Numbered from the stretch's first letter, positions 18,860-27,360 are shown. The stretch is DNA of 45,345 nucleotides from Chromobacterium aquaticum (GCF_021129195.1 NZ_JAJOHW010000014.1:1-45345); one strand, 5' to 3'. Numbers and translations are program-made. Notes: generated by a model not told the origin, from the letters alone.

Positions 18860-19243
18860 CCTCAAACCGGCGCGGTTCAAGCCAAGCACCGCATCAACTC
18901 CTCTCCGCGCCGCCGTATCAGCTTCAGGTCACTCAAAGCTAAGCGGTTAAAGCCCAGCGCCACGTGTCAGCTTGCCGCGAAGACAAGGGCCGAATCTTCC
19001 GCCGCTTGCTGTCCTCGGTCGTGACTCTTTGAGCAGCCGCTTGGCAAGCATCCGCCAGGTATGGCGGTACGTTACGCCATATTCACTGCTGGTTCAGTGA
19101 CTTAGAAAGCTCATCGAATTTTTTACTGCCGCATTTTGACAATCCACGCGCCATGCCCATTGCATAAAAATATTGTTGGCACTAGAATATTCCATAGAAA
19201 TAATTGTGTAACAAATTAAACAATCATTATAAGAGTTCAATCC
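18860..19243. other. Intergenic region with possible gene debris and a solitary repeat
   Basis: 384 bases without an intact gene. On the minus strand about 18885-18970 reads like the C-terminal end of a lost protein (FNRLALSDLKLIRRRGEELM then stop), without a start. An ATGGCG/CGCCAT inverted pair (19063-19082) precedes a solitary CRISPR-like repeat. From 19140 the DNA turns AT-rich, leading into the PKD lipoprotein gene. Confidence 0.4.
19081..19108 (+). repeat. Solitary degenerate I-F-like repeat
   Basis: These 28 bases match the array 1 repeat at 20 positions: TTCACTGC and the whole 3' handle CTTAGAAA are kept. The middle has changed, yet a new 6-bp stem TCACTG/CAGTGA around CTGGTT is formed. 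No second repeat sits at a normal spacer distance, although ACTGCCG occurs at 19125-19131. Confidence 0.6.
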
Positions 19244-22021
19244 GTGATCCGAATCAATTTAATTAAAAAAACGATGGTCATTCTCATGTGCGCAATATTA
19301 GCCGCCTGTGGAGGAGGTGGTGGAGGGGGAGGCTCTGGGGGAGGCGCTCCATCGACAACGCCAAGCGCGCATATCAATATAAATGCCCCGAAAGGAGTTT
19401 TTGCTGGTGAGCTATTAAGCTTTATTGGTGAAAGCAATCAGGGTCCCCATACTTACGAGTGGGATTTTGGCGATGGGGCAAAATCAACTGACGCCGCGCC
19501 TTCGCACTCCTACGCATCGGAAGGCAGCTATACGGTAACCCTGGTAATCACTAATCAAGCTGGGCTTAAGGCGCAGTCAAGCTCGAAGATCTCCATTCTT
19601 CCGGCAAAAGTCACCGCCACGATCACCGGATTAAGTACCAATGCGCTGACAATTGGGGACTCAATTGAATTGGAGGCAATAGGCACAGGTAGCCTGCCCA
19701 TAAATTATGAGTGGGATTTTGGTGATGGCAGCATCATCCAAGGAAAAAAAGTAATTCATGCTTACTCTAAGGCCGGCAGCTATCAAATAACGCTAAAAGC
19801 TAAAGACAAGAATGGAAACACATCAACATCGCAAGCAAGCGTTAACGTTGCCACATCCAAACCAACCGCTCAACTGGTCATTCAAAATAGCGGCCAAATC
19901 ACCTCAGGCCAAGCGGTAAGCCTTAAAGCCTATGGTAGCGGCTATAGAAGTGTGCGATTTTCATGGGATTTTGGTGATGGGGAAAAGGGCGATGGGGATT
20001 TTCAAAGCCATACCTATAAAAAGGCAGGAACGTATCTCGCCAGAGTCACAGTAACCGATGAAGCCGGTGAGATAGCAACAGCCGCCACGACAATACAAGT
20101 TGTCTCTCCTCCCTCTCCAATCATTTACTCCATGAACCCCAGTAATTTATCCATCTTGGCGGGAGAGTTCATCCGGTTTGATATGATAGTGACAGGAGAG
20201 GGCAATCTTGACTATGCGTGGGATTTTGGCGATGGTTCGAGTTTGGTAAAAGAAAAAAGCCCAACCCATCACTTTCCCTCTTCCGGAACATTCACCGTCA
20301 CCGCCTATGCCTACAGCAGCAATGGGCAACAAACCCAGGCAACCGCGACAATTTCAGTGGCGCGCTCAGGCATGCGTGTTCTAGCAGGTAGCATCTTTGG
20401 TCCAGGCAACCTAGATGGCAATGGCACGAATGCCCGATTTACTTCGCCAGGCAAAGTGTCAAGCAGTATCGATGGCTACTTGTTCTTAATTGACACTGTA
20501 ACTACCTTTAATGATCTGGGAGGGCGAGTTGAACAAAAGTCTATAAGACGAATAGACAAAATGGGCAATGTCGTCACGATACTTTCCGGAGAGAACTTTG
20601 CCAGCGTCTCTGCGGGGGAAAATGGCGGATTCTATTATTTAAATGGTGATTATATTCCAGGGGGAAGAGTAACCATCTATAAAGTATCCCCAGCAAATGT
20701 AAAGTCGGTCATTCTATCACCCGACAATGGGTATATTTATCAGATCTTGTCCAATGGCAATGGCAAGCTCTACGCCTTGCTTGATATAGGCCTATATGAA
20801 TACACCGAGCGGAATGGCTGGAGCAAAATCCCCACGACCAGTGCTTACCCTCGTGGCTTGGAGCAAATAGATAGTCTAGGCCGACTCTATTTTGGTTCTT
20901 CCGACAGCTACTACCGGATTGACTCAAATCAAAAGCTAGAGTTATTAAGAAAGAAAAATACTTTCAGTGCAGGTATCGATAGCGATGGCAATATTTACGA
21001 CGTTCACTACTACACTCATGACATCGAGAAAGTTACTCCTAGTGGGGAGTCATCTACCATCATTAGAGGGGAGGCTGACTTAAACCTTACTGATTCATTG
21101 GATGCGGATCCTCTTCTCACCATGGAGAGTGATGGCAGTGTCTATATTGTAAATAGCAAAAATGCGACCATTCAAAAAAGAGATCCGCAAGGGCATCTCA
21201 GTATCGTGGCAGGCGGCTATAGAATTGAAAACAGAATGCAAGACAGCTGTGGCGATGCGATATTAGCCAGGCCATTCATGCTATCTGCTGGGCTGGATGG
21301 TGAAAAGATATTTGCGGATCACAGCTTCATAAGATCCATTGAAAGCAATGGTTGCGTTAAAAGCCTGTACACCCCATCAGATTATGACAAAATAACCGGC
21401 TTGCTAAAGAGTCAATCTGGAGCGATTTACTTCACAACCACTAATAAAAATGGGGTATTCAAGCTTGTAAATGGCAAAGCTGAGGTTTTCTATCAAGATG
21501 TCTACCGGTATGGTGATGTACAGGGCTTAACGGAAGATGCCGCAGGAAATATTTACCTCATCGACACCACCGGCATTCACAAGCTAAGCGCCAGCGGTGC
21601 TAAAACCACTATCTTTAGTCGAAGATCCTTCCCTATTCCAGACAATGACATCATTGGAGCTGACATCGCCATATCTCCCGCTGGTGAGATTTTCATGGCC
21701 AGCTATGCTGTGTTCCGCCTTAACACCTCCACACAACAAATGGAGGAAATTGCCTCGCAAGCTCAATTCAAAAAAGCAAGAGGCATTGCGATAGATAAAG
21801 CGGGCAATATCTTTGTCGCGGATACCGGAAATGCGGTCATCCGAAAAATATCGCCGGATGGGAGTGTATCGATTGTCGCCGGGCAACTCGGCAAAAAGGG
21901 AACGCTTGCCGGAGCACTGCCAGCGACGCTAACCGCGCCAAGAGATGTCGCCATCGATCCTCGTAATGGCCATTTACTCGTCAGCGATACCGGAGCCATA
22001 CTTGAAATTAGCGTAGATTGA
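19244..22021 (+). CDS. Surface lipoprotein with four PKD domains and an NHL-type propeller
   Basis: 925 residues from a GTG start. A short signal ends in the lipobox LAAC followed by a Gly-rich linker, so it is a lipoprotein. Four PKD-like domains follow, each with the WDFGDG motif (about residues 73, 158, 243 and 327). The C-terminal 550 residues look like an NHL/SMP-type beta-propeller, with repeats such as GIAIDKAGNIFVADTGNAVIRKI and RDVAIDPRNGHLLVSDTG. Such proteins are usually exposed and bind surfaces, glycans or proteins; no catalytic residues are apparent. The gene is clearly poorer in GC and uses AT-rich codons (ATA, AAA, AAT) compared with its neighbours, which suggests transfer. 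It stands alone between terminators. Confidence 0.8.
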   Translation: MIRINLIKKTMVILMCAILAACGGGGGGGGSGGGAPSTTPSAHININAPKGVFAGELLSFIGESNQGPHTYEWDFGDGAKSTDAAPSHSYASEGSYTVTLVITNQAGLKAQSSSKISILPAKVTATITGLSTNALTIGDSIELEAIGTGSLPINYEWDFGDGSIIQGKKVIHAYSKAGSYQITLKAKDKNGNTSTSQASVNVATSKPTAQLVIQNSGQITSGQAVSLKAYGSGYRSVRFSWDFGDGEKGDGDFQSHTYKKAGTYLARVTVTDEAGEIATAATTIQVVSPPSPIIYSMNPSNLSILAGEFIRFDMIVTGEGNLDYAWDFGDGSSLVKEKSPTHHFPSSGTFTVTAYAYSSNGQQTQATATISVARSGMRVLAGSIFGPGNLDGNGTNARFTSPGKVSSSIDGYLFLIDTVTTFNDLGGRVEQKSIRRIDKMGNVVTILSGENFASVSAGENGGFYYLNGDYIPGGRVTIYKVSPANVKSVILSPDNGYIYQILSNGNGKLYALLDIGLYEYTERNGWSKIPTTSAYPRGLEQIDSLGRLYFGSSDSYYRIDSNQKLELLRKKNTFSAGIDSDGNIYDVHYYTHDIEKVTPSGESSTIIRGEADLNLTDSLDADPLLTMESDGSVYIVNSKNATIQKRDPQGHLSIVAGGYRIENRMQDSCGDAILARPFMLSAGLDGEKIFADHSFIRSIESNGCVKSLYTPSDYDKITGLLKSQSGAIYFTTTNKNGVFKLVNGKAEVFYQDVYRYGDVQGLTEDAAGNIYLIDTTGIHKLSASGAKTTIFSRRSFPIPDNDIIGADIAISPAGEIFMASYAVFRLNTSTQQMEEIASQAQFKKARGIAIDKAGNIFVADTGNAVIRKISPDGSVSIVAGQLGKKGTLAGALPATLTAPRDVAIDPRNGHLLVSDTGAILEISVD

Positions 22022-22115
22022 TAACACACTCATCACCCAGCCTCTATGTGTGTGCCTAATCAGTGTTGATCATTGATATTGTGTTTTTCATCCACTATTA
22101 GATTAAGCATAGAAA

Positions 22116-22156
22116 AACGCCGCGCTTCACTCAGGAATGCGCGGCGTTGTTTTTTG
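22116..22156 (+). terminator. Terminator after the PKD/NHL gene
   Basis: AACGCCGCGC pairs with GCGCGGCGTT, followed by GTTTTTT. It can also work on the minus strand, where the stem is followed by a T-run (TTTTTC), so it may also stop the NRPS transcript. Confidence 0.8.
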
Positions 22157-22189
22157 CTCAACGAACCATTCTTAACACCCTTGGCGCGT

Positions 22190-22293
22190 TGAAGTCGCTC
22201 ACAATTCAGTTTCACGGCAAAGGCAAGGCGTGCCGACCTAGGCAGTACTTGGGTACGGTAAGCCTCTGGCGGCTTGATCGCCGCTCCTAGCCC
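22190..22293. repeat. Diverged relative of the 2251-2370 repeat
   Basis: AAGGCGTGCCGACCTAGGCAG followed by a GTAC pair resembles the interior of the element at 2251-2370, and GTCGCTCACAA resembles its left end. The similarity is partial. Confidence 0.35.
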
Positions 22294-25200
22294 TTAGATG
22301 GACTTCCCCCCCAGCCGCCGCGCCAATTCCTCGCCTATCCTTCGCATCGGCTCCGGATCGCTCATGCCGAAGTGGTCGCAGTCCAGCTCCACGCACTCCA
22401 GCTTGCCGCCGAGGAAGGGCCGCCAGTCTTCCGGCTTGGGCGCGTCTTCCGGGTGGACGCCGGCGCGGAACAGCAGCACGTCGCCGTCGTAACGCGGGGT
22501 TTGGCTGTCGCGGAACAATTGCATGCCGTGCAGCGAGGCCTCGCCCAGCCGTTCCAGCGCGGCGCGGCCCAGCGGCGCCAGCGGGCTGCCGGGGCGCAGC
22601 AGGCGTTGGTAGATCGCTTCATTGTCCAGCGGCTGGCCGTTTTCGTCGGCGTCCACTTCGCCATTGACGCTGAGCACCGTCACCAGCGCGTCGTGCAATG
22701 TCGGTTGCGGCCGGCCCTGCCAGCTGGCGGGCGGATAGCTGTCCATCAGCGCCGCCAGTTCCACGGTTTCGCCGGCGGCGCGCAGCTGCGCCGCCATCGC
22801 CTGCGCCAGCCCGCCGCCCAGGGACCAGCCCAGCAGCCGGTACGGCCCTTGCGGCTGGACCTCACGCACGCGGGCCACGTAGTCCGCCACCATCGCGTCG
22901 AAGCTGGCCGGCTTGTCGCCGGTGATGCCGGTGGCCTGCAGGCCGTAGATGGCCACGCCGGGCAGGTGCTTGGCCAGGCCCAGATAGCACCAGGACAGGC
23001 CTTCCGCCGGGTGCAGGCAGAACAGCGCCGGCAGCGCGCCGGGCTGGATGGTCAGCAGCGGCGCGAATTCCTGGCCTTCGCTGGCCGACGGCGGCCGGTG
23101 CGCGGCGGGCGCGCTCAGCGCCTGCGCCAGCGCCGCCACCGTGCTGTGGCTGAACAGCGCGGACACCGCCACTTCGCGGTTCAGGCGCTGCGCCAGCCGG
23201 TTGGCCACCTGGATGGCTTGCAACGATTTGCCGCCCAGTTCGAAGAAGTTGGCGTGGCGGCTGGGCGGGGTGACGCCCAACACTTGCTGCCACACCTCCA
23301 TCACCTGGCGCTCCAGCGGGCTGGCGTCTTCCGCCGCGGCCGGCGCTTGCGCCTCCATGCCGGCGGCCAACTGCTTGCGGTCTATCTTGCCGTTGACGTT
23401 GCGCGGCAGGCTGTCCAGCCAGCGCCAGTGATCCGGGATCGCCGCCGCCGGCAGCACCTCGGCCAAGCGCGAGCGCATCGTCGCCGGCTCGGTCTCGCCG
23501 CCGCTGAGGAAGGCGGCCAGCGTATAACCGCCGCCGGCCAGCGGCAGGCCCACCACCGCGGCCTCGCGCACCTCCGGGCAGGCCAGCAGCGCGTTTTCGA
23601 TTTCGGCCGGGTCGATGCGCAGGCCGCTGATTTTCATTTCATGATCCAGCCGGCCCAGGAAGCGCAGCTGGCCATCGCTCAGGCGCGCGCGGTCGCCGGT
23701 GCGGTAGGCGCGCGGCGCGCCGGGCAGCGCGTCCAAGGTGACGAAGCGGCGCGCGGTCAGTTCTTCGCGGCCCAGGTAGCCGATGGCCAGCGCCTCGCCC
23801 AGCAGGCACAGTTCGCCGTCCTCGCCCTGCGCCACCGGCTGCAGGCGCTCGTCGACGATGACGGCGCGCACGCCGGGGCGCGGCAGGCCGATGGGCACGC
23901 TGTCGCCCCCGTCCCACACCGCGCCGGGGCCGGACAGGATGGCGCTGGTGGCGATGATGGAGGCCTCGGTGGGCCCATAGCTGTTGAGCAGCACGCTGCC
24001 AGGCAACAGCGCCTGCCAACGGCCGGCGCGTTCCGGCAGCGCGGCTTCGCCGCCGATAATGGTCAACCGCACGCTGGCCAGCTGCGCGGCCAGTTCCGGC
24101 TGCAAGGCGAAGGCCAGTTCGTGCCAGAAGGCGGTGGGCAGGTCCAGCACGCTGATGCGCTGGCGCGCCACCGCGGCGGCGAAGGCTGGCATCGACTCCA
24201 GCATCGCGTCGGTGCGCAACACCAGGGTGCCGCCATGGCACAGCGCCAGGAAGATTTCCTCGATGCTGGCGTCAAAGTGCAGCGGCGCGAATTGCAGAAT
24301 GCGTTCGTCGGCGCCGATGCGGTACAGCTGGCCGGCGCTGCTGACGAACTGGGCCAGCGCGCCGTGGCTGACCAGCACGCCGTTGGGCTTGCCGGTGGAG
24401 CCGGAGGTGTAGAGCAGATAAGCGGCTTGGCCGGCTTCCGGCGCCGGGTCCGCGGCGGCCAGCGCGTCCTGTTGCGGCGGCAGGTCCAGACATAGCGCCG
24501 GCACGGCGCCCAAGAGCGGACGCCAGGCGCTCAGGGTGACGGCCAGCCGCGGCTGCGCGTCATCCAGCACCATAGCCAGCCGCGTCGGCGGGCCGTGCGG
24601 GTCCAGCGGCACATAGCAGCCGCCGGCCCACAGCGTGGCCAGGATGGCGACGATGGCTTCCGGGCTGCGCGGCAGCACGATGGCCACCCGTTCCTCCGCC
24701 TGCAGGCCGGCGGCTTGCAAGCGGCCGGCCAGTTGCAGCACGCGCTGCAACAGCTCGCGGTAGGACAGGCGCTCGCCGTCCTGTTCCAGCGCCGTCGCGT
24801 CCGGCCGCGCGGCGGCAGCGGCGCGGATCAAGCTCAATACCTCCCGTGGCTCGCGTTCCAGCGCCGCCCCGTCCAGCACGCTCAGTGGCGGCAGCTCCGG
24901 CAGCAACTCGCTCAGCGCGGCGTCCGGCGCGCGGCCGGCCCAGGCGTCCAGCCAGGCCAGCAAATCGTCGCGCAGGCCGTCCAACTCCGCTTGCGGGTAG
25001 GCATTGGGGTTGGCTTCCAGGCACAGCCGCCACTCGGTGTTCAACAGGCTGAAATTGATCGACACATCTTCCACCGGGCCGGAGCCCAGCGGCAGCACCC
25101 GGCTGTCCAGGCCGGCGAACGGCGCGCGGCGGTCGAAAGGCATCAGGTTCACCACCGCGCCGAACAAGCGCTGCTGGCCGCCGACGCGCGCCAGATCGCC

Positions 25201-26190
25201 GCGCAGCTGCTCGTAGCGGTAGCGCTGATGCGGCCGGATCGCGCGCAGGCTGTCCGCCAGCTGGCGGCTCAGCTCCGCCGCGCCCAGCTCTTCGTCCAGC
25301 CGCAGGCTCAGCGGCGCGATATTCATCGCCATGCACGGCACCGCCAGCGCCGGCGTGCCCAGGCGGTTCATCACCGGCAGGCCCAGGGTCAGCGCGCGGC
25401 GGCCGCTGTGCTTGGCCAGCCAGGCACCCACCGCCGCCAGCAGCCAGGCGCCCCAGTCCACGCCGTGTTGTTTGGCCGAAGCCTGCCAAGCGGCGATCTG
25501 CGCCGGGCTCAGCCATTGCTCGGCCTTGTTCACCCCGTCCGCCAGCAAGGCGGCGGGCGCCAGCGTGCTGGCCGCCGGCTGCCGGCCCTGGCGCTGCAGC
25601 CAGAAAGCGCGGTCCTGCGCGCAGGCCTCGCTGGCCTGGTAGTCGTGATCGGCGGCGACGATCTTGTCCAGCGACCAATCCGCCAGCGGCGGCAGGGCCT
25701 GCTGCTTGACGCGGGCGCTGTAGCGCGCTGCCAGCGCCTGGCTCAGCAGGCCGTAGGCGAAGCCGTCCAGCGCGATATGGTGGGTCTGCAGATACCACCA
25801 GTGCCGCTCCGGCCCCAGCTTCAACAGCGCGCCCAGATAGAGCGCGTCCCGCGCCGGATCGCACGGCCGCGCCAGCGCCTGAGCCACCCAGGCGCGTGCC
25901 GCCGCTTCCGGTTCCGCCTCCGCGCAGAAGTCCAGGCAGGCTATCTCCGCCTGCGCGGCCACCGGCTGCTGCCACAGCAGGCTGCCGTCAAACTCGAAGC
26001 GCATATTCAGCGCCGCGCAATTGGCCAGCACCTCGGCGGCGCTGTCGCGCAAGGCGTCCAGGTCCAGCGCGCCTCGCAGCTCGGTGGCTTCGGCGGTGAG
26101 GTAACTCGGGTTGTCCGGGGAAAGTTGCTGCCCCATCCAGATGCCGTGCTGCGCGGCGCTGACGGGGAGGCGAGAAGCGGTCAAAGTCAT
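22294..26190 (-). CDS. EntF-like nonribosomal peptide synthetase (C-A-T-TE)
   Basis: 1298 residues, close to EntF in length and domain order. Condensation: HHIALDG near residue 137. Adenylation: YTSGSTGKPNG, FDASIEE, YGPTE, GRLDHEMKI. Carrier: LGGKSLQ, whose Ser takes the phosphopantetheine arm. Thioesterase: GWSLGG and a late DCDHFGM. In EntF-type enzymes a carrier-loaded aryl acid is joined to an amino acid, and the thioesterase releases or cyclises the catecholate siderophore. Chromobacterium makes such siderophores with EntF-like enzymes. Here the pocket starts D-A-E rather than the D-V-W of serine-specific EntF, so the amino acid may not be serine. No 2,3-dihydroxybenzoate genes are nearby; they must lie elsewhere. 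A strong Fur box sits upstream. Confidence 0.9.
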   Translation of the reverse strand: MTLTASRLPVSAAQHGIWMGQQLSPDNPSYLTAEATELRGALDLDALRDSAAEVLANCAALNMRFEFDGSLLWQQPVAAQAEIACLDFCAEAEPEAAARAWVAQALARPCDPARDALYLGALLKLGPERHWWYLQTHHIALDGFAYGLLSQALAARYSARVKQQALPPLADWSLDKIVAADHDYQASEACAQDRAFWLQRQGRQPAASTLAPAALLADGVNKAEQWLSPAQIAAWQASAKQHGVDWGAWLLAAVGAWLAKHSGRRALTLGLPVMNRLGTPALAVPCMAMNIAPLSLRLDEELGAAELSRQLADSLRAIRPHQRYRYEQLRGDLARVGGQQRLFGAVVNLMPFDRRAPFAGLDSRVLPLGSGPVEDVSINFSLLNTEWRLCLEANPNAYPQAELDGLRDDLLAWLDAWAGRAPDAALSELLPELPPLSVLDGAALEREPREVLSLIRAAAAARPDATALEQDGERLSYRELLQRVLQLAGRLQAAGLQAEERVAIVLPRSPEAIVAILATLWAGGCYVPLDPHGPPTRLAMVLDDAQPRLAVTLSAWRPLLGAVPALCLDLPPQQDALAAADPAPEAGQAAYLLYTSGSTGKPNGVLVSHGALAQFVSSAGQLYRIGADERILQFAPLHFDASIEEIFLALCHGGTLVLRTDAMLESMPAFAAAVARQRISVLDLPTAFWHELAFALQPELAAQLASVRLTIIGGEAALPERAGRWQALLPGSVLLNSYGPTEASIIATSAILSGPGAVWDGGDSVPIGLPRPGVRAVIVDERLQPVAQGEDGELCLLGEALAIGYLGREELTARRFVTLDALPGAPRAYRTGDRARLSDGQLRFLGRLDHEMKISGLRIDPAEIENALLACPEVREAAVVGLPLAGGGYTLAAFLSGGETEPATMRSRLAEVLPAAAIPDHWRWLDSLPRNVNGKIDRKQLAAGMEAQAPAAAEDASPLERQVMEVWQQVLGVTPPSRHANFFELGGKSLQAIQVANRLAQRLNREVAVSALFSHSTVAALAQALSAPAAHRPPSASEGQEFAPLLTIQPGALPALFCLHPAEGLSWCYLGLAKHLPGVAIYGLQATGITGDKPASFDAMVADYVARVREVQPQGPYRLLGWSLGGGLAQAMAAQLRAAGETVELAALMDSYPPASWQGRPQPTLHDALVTVLSVNGEVDADENGQPLDNEAIYQRLLRPGSPLAPLGRAALERLGEASLHGMQLFRDSQTPRYDGDVLLFRAGVHPEDAPKPEDWRPFLGGKLECVELDCDHFGMSDPEPMRRIGEELARRLGGKSI

Positions 26191-26273
26191 AAGAAGGCGT
26201 GCCGTTGCGGTTCCATGCCAGCGCTATGATGCGTGGGCAGATCAAATGAGAGCAGCAATCTTACACTATAAAT

Positions 26274-26292
26274 GGGAATGATTATCAATATT
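26274..26292 (-). promoter_or_regulatory. Strong Fur box before the NRPS gene
   Basis: Read on the minus strand it is AATATTGATAATCATTCCC, matching the 19-base Fur consensus at 15 positions by my count. It lies 84 bases before the NRPS ATG at 26190, so iron-loaded Fur should repress the gene. Confidence 0.75.
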
Positions 26293-26438
26293 GAATTGAT
26301 AAGCCTCACTACACAGCAAAGCACCTCACACCCTTCGCCTAAGTAGCAGGAACATTGAAGTACGGCACACCTCAGCAAGCATGCTTCACAATACCGCTAG
26401 CGGGCACATTGGCTAAACGCCCTTTGAGATTCTGATAG

Positions 26439-26706
26439 CTATGAATTAGCCAGTGAGTAAAGAATCGTAGCCAGTTCCGTCACCTCCAAGGCCCCGGAAG
26501 CGACATCCACCATAATGTCTTCCAACTTGGCACTACGATCGATCCGCCAGAGCCTTGATCACTTTTTTATGGCGCTGGATCACGCGTTTGGCAGCAGTCT
26601 TGACAATACGCATACCGGGTTCACCACTCAAATCCAGTTCAACCGGCTTGACCGGACCTTTACGCATCTTCAGCACAATCCCGTAGTTTTTGGCTGTCTT
26701 GCTCAT
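26439..26706 (-). pseudogene. Small basic protein gene broken by a 4-base duplication
   Basis: An ATG at 26706 with AGAGAGG seven bases ahead opens a frame starting MSKTAKNYGIVLKMRKG and rich in Lys/Arg (AAKRVIQRHKK). It stops early because GATC is doubled at about 26538-26545. Removing one copy restores a frame that continues AKLEDIMVDVASGALEVTE to a stop at 26439, giving about 87 residues. I do not recognise the family. The good ribosome-binding site and the single clean lesion suggest a recent loss, or a 57-residue product that still works. Mini-array 0 lies just upstream on the same strand. Confidence 0.55.
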
Positions 26707-26845
26707 GATTAGCCTCTCTCAAACTGAATCAACCCTTTGCTGGACTAACGTGCTGAAACATCCGCTGACATAGCGCAAGAGGGATGAACGCCCATTCTGC
26801 TGAGAACACCACCAGTCAGGCGCAGACTGGAGTAGTACCGCTATT

Positions 26846-26933
26846 TCCTTAAGCTACCCATCCGGCAGTGTACGCATTCACCGCACACGCATACACAACT
26901 CCGCGTTTCTAAGCTACCCATCCGGCAGCACTT
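26846..26933 (-). CRISPR. Mini-CRISPR 0: two diverged I-F repeats around one 32-base spacer
   Basis: On the minus strand the upstream repeat (26933-26906) keeps CTGCCGGATGGG and the handle TAGCTTAGAAA; the downstream repeat (26873-26846) keeps CACTGCCGGATGGGTAGCTTA. Both share a C-to-T change that turns a stem pair into G-U and leaves the hairpin possible. The spacer (26905-26874) is exactly 32 bases, the normal I-F length. A weak CCAGTC/GACTGG hairpin (26812-26830) lies downstream. I found no match for the guide next to a CC in this window. Confidence 0.85.
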
Positions 26934-27099
26934 CAGTAAGACATCTAACAGCTTCCACAGCAGACAAATCGATATCACATGGCACCGGACCGAGCACCAT
27001 CTCGCCGAACACATGGCTTAACCGCCTTGGTTCAGCGCACTAGATCCCCTGCTCCACCCCTGCCTGATACAGGTCAAGTAAACCCCGACCACTGTCCAT
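26914..27099 (-). pseudogene. Possible remnant of an unknown gene
   Basis: From an ATG at 27099 a short frame (MDSGRGLLDLYQAG) runs to a stop, and after shifts a protein-like C-terminal segment (HVFGEMVLGPVPCDIDLSA) ends with a TAG at 26914-26916 inside the upstream repeat of mini-array 0. Several frameshifts are needed, so this is only a suspicion of gene debris. Confidence 0.25.
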
Positions 27100-27156
27100 A
27101 CCAATATCACCTGACTACAGGCACACTAACAGACGGCATGCCAAGCGGATGGACGT

Positions 27157-27263
27157 AAAAAAAGGCCAGTCGCTTGCGCGCTGGCCGGTCTGAGCTGCCT
27201 ATCCGGCAGGGAGCCACTTCCAAAAGAACATCTATTTTCTAAGCTGCTTATCCAGCAGGTTAG
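27157..27263 (-). ncRNA. CreA-like mini-CRISPR 1: antitoxin crRNA with its own terminator
   Basis: On the minus strand: repeat 27263-27236, guide 27235-27215 (21 bases), repeat 27214-27187, then a terminator (GGCCAG/CTGGCC stem and seven Ts, 27186-27157). The upstream repeat ends in the perfect handle CTTAGAAA; its stem is CTGCT/AGCAG, a compensated C-G to T-A change against CTGCC/GGCAG. The downstream repeat keeps the canonical stem-loop CTGCCGGATAGGCAG but loses its 3' tail. These are just the parts of a mature I-F crRNA. The guide matches 27328-27348 at 17 of 21 positions. A possible promoter is TTGATG (27327-27322) and TACGAT (27305-27300). In CreTA systems such an RNA guides Cascade to silence the toxin gene. 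Confidence 0.8.
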
Positions 27264-27327
27264 TTGCGATCTTACCACCCATTTGACTAGATCACGGGGA
27301 TCGTAGTGGATGCACTGCTTTCATCAA

Positions 27328-27350
27328 TATTTCCAATAGAACTTCTATGG
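27328..27350 (-). promoter_or_regulatory. Pseudo-target of mini-CRISPR 1 with CC PAM
   Basis: On the minus strand CC (27350-27349) is followed by ATAGAAGTTCTATTGGAAAT. The guide differs only at positions 6, 12, 19 and 21; 6 and 12 are the bases flipped out of the crRNA-DNA hybrid in Cascade-type complexes. Limited pairing should allow binding without destruction. The site lies between the divergent minigene promoter and the likely mini-CRISPR 1 promoter. Confidence 0.8.
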
Positions 27351-27360
27351 AAAAAAATAT

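Noticed and set aside
19081-19140. I-F3 Tn7-like transposon with an atypical guide repeat
   Set aside because: No tnsABC/tniQ genes are present, and cas1 and cas2-3 exist, so this is an ordinary I-F system.
22372-24495. Plus-strand open frame of 707 residues opposite the NRPS, and similar frames opposite other genes
   Set aside because: Low-complexity Arg/Gln/Ala-rich shadow of the NRPS in a high-GC genome.
26740-26760. TAGTCCAG on the minus strand before the broken basic-protein gene, resembling the start of the mini-CRISPR 2 guide
   Set aside because: The match ends after eight bases and no CC precedes it.
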